A DNA stretch of 64,000 nt from Glaciimonas sp. (GTDB lineage Bacteria > Pseudomonadota > Gammaproteobacteria > Burkholderiales > Burkholderiaceae_D), in the NCBI GenBank assembly GCA_012927585.1, contig JABBOY010000005.1:28670-92669 (forward strand). The letters run 5' to 3'. The translations under genes and the position numbers were made by a program. Below are positions 59,249 through 64,000 of the stretch, piece by piece. The notes under the pieces are model-generated. The model searched no databases and was not told where the DNA came from. It saw only the letters and a list, made by a program, of their open reading frames with translations. Numbering within the stretch: the stretch's first letter is position 1; each line of letters starts with the position of its first letter.

Positions 59249-60586
59249 CTATTGACGCCCTACGCGCTTGTGCAGGCGGCGCAAGCCGAGCCACACCCCG
59301 AGCGCGATTACCGGCACCAGAATGCCGGTCGCCACATCCGGGTTAACCGGCAATCCGCTTGCTTTCATCGCCTTGCCCACATAGCCGATCAAGCCCGCCA
59401 GGTAATACGATATCGCTACCACCGACAACCCTTCCACCGCCTGCTGCAGGCGTAATTGCTGGGCTGCCCGGGCATTCAAGGATTCCAGGATTTTTCTGTT
59501 CTGGCGCTCCTGTACGATGCCGACCCGGGTTCTAAGCAAATCATTGGTATGGGCAATTCGCTCGGCCAATGCTTCCTGACGCCGCACCACGGACTCGCAG
59601 GTATTCATCGCAGGCGACAAACGGCGGGCCATGAACTCGCCCACGGTCGGTACACCATTAATCCGAATTTCCCGCAATTCTTCAATGCGCGCCTTGACCA
59701 GTCGAAAATACGCTTGCGAAGCGGCAAAACGGTAACTGTTCTCCATCGACAGCTTTTCAATCCGCGCCGCTAGCCCGGTAATCTTGCGCAACAAAATCTG
59801 CTCATCATTCGTGTCGCTCGACAATGCATCCAGAATCGCCGCATCGGTATCGGTCATGGTGGTTGTTAGCGCCGTCAACTCGCTTTCGACGTCATTCAAA
59901 AGCGGCGTTGCATATTGCGCGTGCGGCAAGCCCAGCAACGCCATCATGCGATAGGTTTCCACCTCCAGCACGCGCTGCACCACCCGCCCCGCCTGTTGCG
60001 CCTGAAAACCGAGATCCCGGATCACGAAGCGGCTAAAGCCATCTGCCTTGACCAGAAAATCGGTCCACACTTCGCCACCCTGCAAAACGGTGCTGCCGAC
60101 CAGCACGCCGCCATCGAGAACCTGGCACAGTCCCGGCAATGCCGCTGCATCCGACGGCCCCAGCGCCACATGCGCTGCAACCATCAATTTGCCTTCCAGT
60201 CGCAGCAGCCAACCCTGTGGAATCAGCGCCAGCGGCATGTGATCGAATATATCGTCAACGGCCGCCTGCTCCACATGACTTTTGGCAAAAGTATACGTGG
60301 CAAATTCAGTATGGCATTCCCATTGCAGGCGAAACTGGCCAAAATCGTGAAAGAAATATTTGGCCTCTTCTGTTGGCGCGGCGGCCCCGAAATAGACGCA
60401 CAAATCAGCCAGTATTGCATGCTGTAGCGCAAGATTATCATTGCCGACACTGCTATTGCCCTGCGCATAGACCGCAAGATGGGTCAGGTTCTCCGAAGCC
60501 GACAGGCGCAAAGAAGGTCGGGAATGCACTTCGGCAGCCAACGGCACGCGCAAAGGATGATTCAAACGAGAATAGGTAAAAGTCAT
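59249..60586 (-). CDS. DUF3422 family membrane-anchored protein
   Basis: A 445-residue protein of the DUF3422 family, common in betaproteobacteria. The start at 60586 begins MTFTYSRLNHPLRVPLAAEV; a TTG at 60598 is less likely. RPSLRLSASENLTHLA, QWECHTEFATYTFA and FSRFVIRDLGFQAQQAGRVV are family landmarks. A long helical middle part precedes two C-terminal membrane segments (near residues 393-412 and 425-440). Function is unknown; a role in envelope or stress response cannot be shown. Confidence 0.87.
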   Translation of the reverse strand: MTFTYSRLNHPLRVPLAAEVHSRPSLRLSASENLTHLAVYAQGNSSVGNDNLALQHAILADLCVYFGAAAPTEEAKYFFHDFGQFRLQWECHTEFATYTFAKSHVEQAAVDDIFDHMPLALIPQGWLLRLEGKLMVAAHVALGPSDAAALPGLCQVLDGGVLVGSTVLQGGEVWTDFLVKADGFSRFVIRDLGFQAQQAGRVVQRVLEVETYRMMALLGLPHAQYATPLLNDVESELTALTTTMTDTDAAILDALSSDTNDEQILLRKITGLAARIEKLSMENSYRFAASQAYFRLVKARIEELREIRINGVPTVGEFMARRLSPAMNTCESVVRRQEALAERIAHTNDLLRTRVGIVQERQNRKILESLNARAAQQLRLQQAVEGLSVVAISYYLAGLIGYVGKAMKASGLPVNPDVATGILVPVIALGVWLGLRRLHKRVGRQ

Positions 60587-60636
60587 AAGTAATGGCAATA
60601 AAAATTATTAATAATTCGGTATCTATTTGGCCCGCA

Positions 60637-60658
60637 GCGTGGGCCTCCGTGCCCGCGC
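60637..60658 (-). terminator. Stem-loop right after greB
   Basis: GCGTGGGC and GCCCGCGC pair over 8 bp (one G-T) around CTCCGT, 2 nt past the greB stop on the minus strand. No T-run follows, so the terminator role is uncertain. The GGCCTCCGTGCC inside it recurs in the large hairpin at 63927-63981. Confidence 0.45.
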
Positions 60659-60660
60659 TA

Positions 60661-61230
60661 TTAAACAATAACACCGCCTGGCGCGGGATAACTGACCGTC
60701 AAAATCTCCAGTTCGTCGATGCCTAAAGGCGTTTTCAGTATCACCGATTCGCCCTCATGGGCTTTGGTAAGCGCTCTGGCTACGGGGGAAATCCAACTGA
60801 TCTTGCCGTGCAGCGGATCAAGCTCGTCAATCCCGACAATGGTCACCGTGAACTCTGCGCCGGCTTGATTCCGATACGTCACCGTGGCGCCGAAAAAAAC
60901 CTGATCCAGTCCATGATGAACACTCGGGTCGACCACTTCAGCCAAGTCCAGCCGCTTGGTCAAAAAGCGGATGCGGCGATCAATCTCGCGCAAACGCCGC
61001 TTGCCGTAAATGTAATCGCCATTCTCCGAACGGTCGCCATTGCTGGCCGCCCACGACACGATTTGCACCACTTCCGGTCGCGCCACGTCAATCAAATGCA
61101 GCAACTCTTCCTTGATGCGCTGATGCCCGGCCGGGGTCATGTAATTTTTCGAGCCGGCAGGAATCGCCGATGCGATTTCCCAGGCCTCGTCATCATCGTC
61201 ATCCGTCTCTTTTACAAAGGCTTTACTCAT
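60661..61230 (-). CDS. greB: Transcription elongation factor GreB
   Basis: Stimulates RNA cleavage in stalled RNA polymerase. The 189-residue protein has an acidic N-terminus (TDDDDDEAWE), then NYMTPAGHQRIKEELLHLI, the coiled-coil tip SNGDRSENGDYIYGKRRLRE, and the FKBP-like C-terminal domain with GIDELDPLHGKISWISPVAR. The start at 61230 begins MSKAFVKETDD; the longer frame from 61356 covers the promoter. GreB rather than GreA is indicated by length and sequence. Confidence 0.93.
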   Translation of the reverse strand: MSKAFVKETDDDDDEAWEIASAIPAGSKNYMTPAGHQRIKEELLHLIDVARPEVVQIVSWAASNGDRSENGDYIYGKRRLREIDRRIRFLTKRLDLAEVVDPSVHHGLDQVFFGATVTYRNQAGAEFTVTIVGIDELDPLHGKISWISPVARALTKAHEGESVILKTPLGIDELEILTVSYPAPGGVIV

Positions 61231-61444
61231 GGCGTTCCATTCTACGATGTAACAGTATTTAATATTGCAAGAATTATAAGACGTGTATACGACATGTATT
61301 ACAGTGTAATTCTGTACTAAAAACCTCATAAAATCGTACAATTCAAGCAGTCGCAATCCATTTTCGCATCAGCGCCCATGTTATGGTTGGCCAAAACCAA
61401 ACACCGCATTCAGCCGATTCAATGTACAAAAATATGTTCCTAAT
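61231..61444. promoter_or_regulatory. Divergent promoter region of greB and the sensor kinase gene
   Basis: About 210 nt, AT-rich, between genes pointing away from each other. ATTACAGTGTAAT at 61298-61310 is an exact 6-bp inverted repeat around a central G and may be an operator. No clear ribosome-binding site precedes the kinase ATG at 61445. Confidence 0.35.
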
Positions 61445-62944
61445 ATGCCCAACATAACCCAGGCAGGATGGTTGCCCACGATCATGCACGGGGCCTTCAA
61501 TGAAATTTATGTGATCGATTGCAGCACATTGCGCTTGATTGAAATCAATCAGGCGGCACGCGACAATCTTCAGTTCAAAACCACTACGTTCACCTCCATG
61601 ACGCTGGCGGATCTGGCGCACCAACCGATCGCTGCACTTGTGCAAACCTTGCACCCCCTGCACAACAATAACAATAACAGGCTGGTGCAACACATTACCC
61701 TGGAATTGAGATTCAACCGGTGCGACGGCAGCAGCTATCCAATCGCATTGCGCATCTTCCTTACGCCGCACGCATCAGACGCAGCGGAGCCGGTTTTGAT
61801 CGCCATCGGCCACGACATCAGTGCCCAGCGCCTGTCGGAGCAGGCACTCGATCAAAGCGAGTCGCGTTACCGCGCCATTGCAGCCAATACGCCCGGCCTG
61901 GTGTACCAGTTCCGTCTGCAAGCGGACGGCAGCACCGCGTTTCCATACCTGAGCGCGGGCTGCCATGCGCTGCTAGGCATCAAGGCAAATCGCTTGCGCG
62001 CGCGGCCGGGACTGTTTCTTAATCTAATCCTGCAGCAAGACCGGGCCGCCTATCTATCCGCTATGAAAACCTCTGCCGCAAGCATGCGCAGCTGGAACTG
62101 GGAAGGACGGATTTGGGTGGAGGCATGGAAAGACGTCAAATGGATCAACCTGCGCTCCACCCCCGGCCTGACACTGCAAAACGAGGTGCAGTGGGAAGGC
62201 ATCATGACCAACATCACGCAAAGCAAGCTGGAAGAACTCGAACTCAAGCACTCCCGAGCGCGCCTGGCGGAACTAACCGCCCATGTCGAGCAGGTGAAGG
62301 AACAGGAGCGCACCCGTATCGCCCGTGAAATACACGATGATCTGGGCGGCAACCTGACCGCAATAAAAATGGCATTGGCCCTGCTCGCACGCAAATTGCC
62401 GCCAGCGCAAACAAAATTAATAGAAAAAGCCAAATACCTCGATGCGCTGGTAGATCGCACCATTGATGCGGCGCACCGGATCGCGCGCGATTTGCGTCCA
62501 GGCATTCTCGACATCGGCATCGTGGCCGCGATTGAATGGCAAGCCAGGGAATTTGAAAAACAAAACAGCATACCCTGCACCTTATGCTGCGATCAGGACG
62601 ACATCGAAATACACCCAGACCATGCAGCCGCGCTGTTTCGGATATTTCAGGAAGGGTTGACCAACATTGCCAAACACGCCAGGGCCAGCCATGTTGTAGT
62701 AAGACTAAACCGCAGGGGCCAAGGTATTCGGCTGGAAATCACCGATAATGGACAAGGCATCACCGCAATAGATCGTTTGAAACCAGAATCCTACGGCATA
62801 CGGGGCATGATTGAGCGCGCTAAAACGCTCGGCGGCGAACTCAGCATCGGCGCTGCGCCCGAGGGCGGTTGCAGCATTACCATTGATTTACCCATTGGCG
62901 ACATACACCAGGAGAACCATCAGAAAGAAAGTACTACCATATAG
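61445..62944 (+). CDS. PAS-domain sensor histidine kinase (NarX/DegS type)
   Basis: A 499-residue kinase with no obvious membrane segment, so a soluble sensor. Two PAS-like domains cover about residues 10-135 and 137-260, with a LHNNNNNRL run between strands near 72-80. HisKA_3 dimerisation follows with the phospho-acceptor His297 in RIAREIHDDLGGNLTAIK, and the ATPase domain has FRIFQEGLTNIAKHA, LEITDNGQGI and SYGIRGMIERAKTLGGEL. The usual end (GGCSITIDLPI) is followed by 15 extra residues; the stop codon TAG lies inside a 62-bp repeat. Confidence 0.92.
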   Translation: MPNITQAGWLPTIMHGAFNEIYVIDCSTLRLIEINQAARDNLQFKTTTFTSMTLADLAHQPIAALVQTLHPLHNNNNNRLVQHITLELRFNRCDGSSYPIALRIFLTPHASDAAEPVLIAIGHDISAQRLSEQALDQSESRYRAIAANTPGLVYQFRLQADGSTAFPYLSAGCHALLGIKANRLRARPGLFLNLILQQDRAAYLSAMKTSAASMRSWNWEGRIWVEAWKDVKWINLRSTPGLTLQNEVQWEGIMTNITQSKLEELELKHSRARLAELTAHVEQVKEQERTRIAREIHDDLGGNLTAIKMALALLARKLPPAQTKLIEKAKYLDALVDRTIDAAHRIARDLRPGILDIGIVAAIEWQAREFEKQNSIPCTLCCDQDDIEIHPDHAAALFRIFQEGLTNIAKHARASHVVVRLNRRGQGIRLEITDNGQGITAIDRLKPESYGIRGMIERAKTLGGELSIGAAPEGGCSITIDLPIGDIHQENHQKESTTI

Positions 62945-63002
62945 TATAGAAAAATATACATTATTTTCCGCATATAAATAGAGCATATTTAAAAAATACC
63001 CC
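62941..63002 (+). repeat. 62-bp dispersed element, copy 5, inside the two-component operon
   Basis: Starts ATAGTATAGA and ends AATACCCC, with the core TTTCCGCATA and CCGCAT at offset 28-33. It fills most of the gap between the sensor kinase and response-regulator genes. The kinase stop codon (62942-62944) falls in its first four bases, and the regulator start is 23 nt after its right end. Confidence 0.7.
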
Positions 63003-63024
63003 CTGTTTTTTATCAAAAATTCCA

Positions 63025-63684
63025 ATGACAGAAACAAGTAAAATCCATGTATTGATCGCCGATGATCATGCAATTGTGCGCGAAGGCCTGAAACAGATCC
63101 TGGCTGACACCGAAGACATTGTGGTGGCAGGCGAAGCGGAAAACGGTTGCGGCGCCATTGCGCTTGCGCGTGAAAACGCGCACTACCGGCACTGCCAAGT
63201 CATGCTGCTCGACATATCCATGCCCGACCGCAACGGCATCGATGTCCTCAAGCAACTCAGGAAAGAGCTGCCGAAGCTGTCCATACTCATGCTATCGATG
63301 CACCGGGAAGACCAGTACGCCATCCGCGCCCTGAAAACGGGCGCCTCCGGCTACCTGAACAAACAAAGCGCGCCGGCCGAATTAGTCGATGCGATACGCC
63401 AGGTCGCCTCCGGCAAAAAATACATCAGCCCCTCTTTGGCGCAAGAACTCGCCAACCACATCAACGAAGACCACGAAGCCCCGCTGCACGAGAAACTCTC
63501 CGACCGCGAATACCAGACCATGACCATGATCGCCTCCGGCAAAACCGTGACCGACATCGCCGGCGAACTCGCGCTATCGGTCAAAACCATCAGCATGTAC
63601 CGCGCCCGCCTGCTGCAAAAAATGAGACTGCGCCACAACGCCGAAATAACCCACTATGCGATTAAAAATAAGTTAGTGGATTGA
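63025..63684 (+). CDS. NarL/FixJ-family response regulator
   Basis: A 219-residue regulator. The receiver domain has the acidic pair in LIADDHAIVREGL, the phospho-acceptor Asp63 in MLLDISMPDRNG, and the conserved Lys113 in GYLNKQSAP. A LuxR-type helix-turn-helix follows near residues 150-210: LSDREYQTMTMIASGKTV, then IAGELALSVKTISMYRARLL. It lies just after the NarX-like kinase and is its likely partner. Target genes are unknown. Confidence 0.94.
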   Translation: MTETSKIHVLIADDHAIVREGLKQILADTEDIVVAGEAENGCGAIALARENAHYRHCQVMLLDISMPDRNGIDVLKQLRKELPKLSILMLSMHREDQYAIRALKTGASGYLNKQSAPAELVDAIRQVASGKKYISPSLAQELANHINEDHEAPLHEKLSDREYQTMTMIASGKTVTDIAGELALSVKTISMYRARLLQKMRLRHNAEITHYAIKNKLVD

Positions 63685-63926
63685 GCAACGTGCTTGAACA
63701 ACGTGCTCGCACCCGGGCGCGACCAAGTCTTGCATGAAAAACAGGCTGGCCTGGTGCGCGTTTGCATGGCGAACGCCTATGTGTATTTAACTGAGGCACC
63801 ATACGGCGCATGCGGCGCACTGCCCTCAGGTGATTGCGCCCTGCTCGCTGATGTTACGCACAAAAAATTCTGTCCACGAAAGACACGAAAAAACTGCATG
63901 ACACCATTTTTTGGCGTTCGTTTGTC
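63685..63926. other. Non-coding tail of the window
   Basis: No credible gene. It contains a short direct repeat of CAACGTGCT at 63687-63713 and the phrase CCACGAAAGACACGAAAAA near 63875, a wording I have seen in dispersed intergenic repeats of other proteobacteria. The small frames crossing it have no recognisable product. Confidence 0.4.
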
Positions 63927-63981
63927 AGTAGTGCAGGCCTCCGTGCCTGCAACCGATGCAGGCACGGAGGCCTGCACTACT
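63927..63981. repeat. 25-bp perfect-stem hairpin
   Basis: The arms starting AGTAGTGCAGGCCTCCGTGC and ending in its exact complement pair over 25 bp around the 5-nt loop ACCGA. Such a long exact stem is beyond a normal terminator and suggests a REP-like unit, a doubled element in inverted orientation, or a mobile-element end. The right flank runs off the window. Confidence 0.7.
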
Positions 63982-64000
63982 TAGACATTGCTTGCTGTTT

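Noticed and set aside
61660..61690. Asn-rich run (HNNNNN) in the sensor kinase as a frameshift or repeat-expansion site
   Set aside because: The frame stays open on both sides and the PAS-like fold continues, so it is a normal low-complexity loop.
22387..63002. The 62-bp elements as ordinary terminators
   Set aside because: They lack a GC-rich stem and T-run, and copy 5 lies inside what should be a two-gene operon.

Overview
The window is a chromosomal segment of a betaproteobacterium, most likely of the order Burkholderiales. The gene order hemW-rdgB-rph-PP2C-Ser/Thr kinase-yicC-gmk-rpoZ-spoT, together with DUF3422 and greB, resembles Oxalobacteraceae and relatives, but this placement is recalled from family knowledge and was not searched. 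The organism looks like a facultative chemolithoautotroph: it carries a nearly complete Calvin-Benson-Bassham (CBB) cluster beside a small sulfur-compound oxidation module, and also heterotrophic acyl-CoA genes.

1-15.2 kb: one long plus-strand CBB cluster. It starts inside a red-type form I RuBisCO large subunit (cbbL), followed by cbbS and the AAA+ activase cbbX. Next comes a short dead fragment of cbbY, then a second RuBisCO of form II (cbbM) with an intact cbbY, then rpe, fbp, prk, tkt, gph, gap, pgk, pyk and fba. Many junctions are tight or overlap (ATGA, TAATG), which suggests co-transcription. The genes cover carboxylation, reduction and regeneration, removal of inhibitory by-products (CbbY, CbbZ) and a pyruvate outlet (Pyk).

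15.4-19.3 kb: a minus-strand, visibly AT-richer operon encoding a SoxY-SoxZ fusion, a SoxH-like zinc hydrolase, a DUF4242 protein, a monoheme cytochrome c and an FccB-type sulfide dehydrogenase flavoprotein. 19.5-21.6 kb is an accessory patch: a vapBC toxin-antitoxin pair with a palindromic operator, a wrecked IS5-family transposase and an orphan PIN-domain gene. 21.7-23.8 kb holds a CbiM-like membrane protein and a methionine-type aminotransferase.

23.8-30.7 kb: a minus-strand nucleotide-sugar operon (wcaJ, gmm, manC, galE, gmd, fcl) for GDP-fucose and the start of an exopolysaccharide. 31.0-35.0 kb: tsaB, rimI, family-4 uracil-DNA glycosylase, DUF1853 and a histidine phosphatase. 35.1-40.4 kb: an APH-like phosphotransferase, an acyl-CoA dehydrogenase, a GST, a DJ-1/PfpI protein and an AraC regulator. 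40.6-44.7 kb: a GC-richer acyl-CoA module (enoyl-CoA hydratase, thiolase, acyl-CoA ligase) bordered and interrupted by fragments of an ABC-transporter ATPase and a short-chain dehydrogenase, which suggests an acquired and partly deleted island. 44.7-49.8 kb: an FAD oxidoreductase, a CBS protein, an O-acylhomoserine sulfhydrylase, an alpha/beta hydrolase, YkgJ-like and YggU-like proteins, and tRNA-Ser(UGA). 50-63.7 kb: the housekeeping block hemW to greB, then a NarX/NarL-type two-component system.

The most unusual non-coding observation is a family of five 62-bp intergenic elements at about 22.4, 27.2, 38.4, 51.9 and 62.9 kb. They align without gaps, have imperfect GGAGTAT...ATACTCC inverted ends and share an invariant CCGCAT at the same offset. 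One copy sits between a sensor kinase gene and its response-regulator gene and contains the kinase stop codon.
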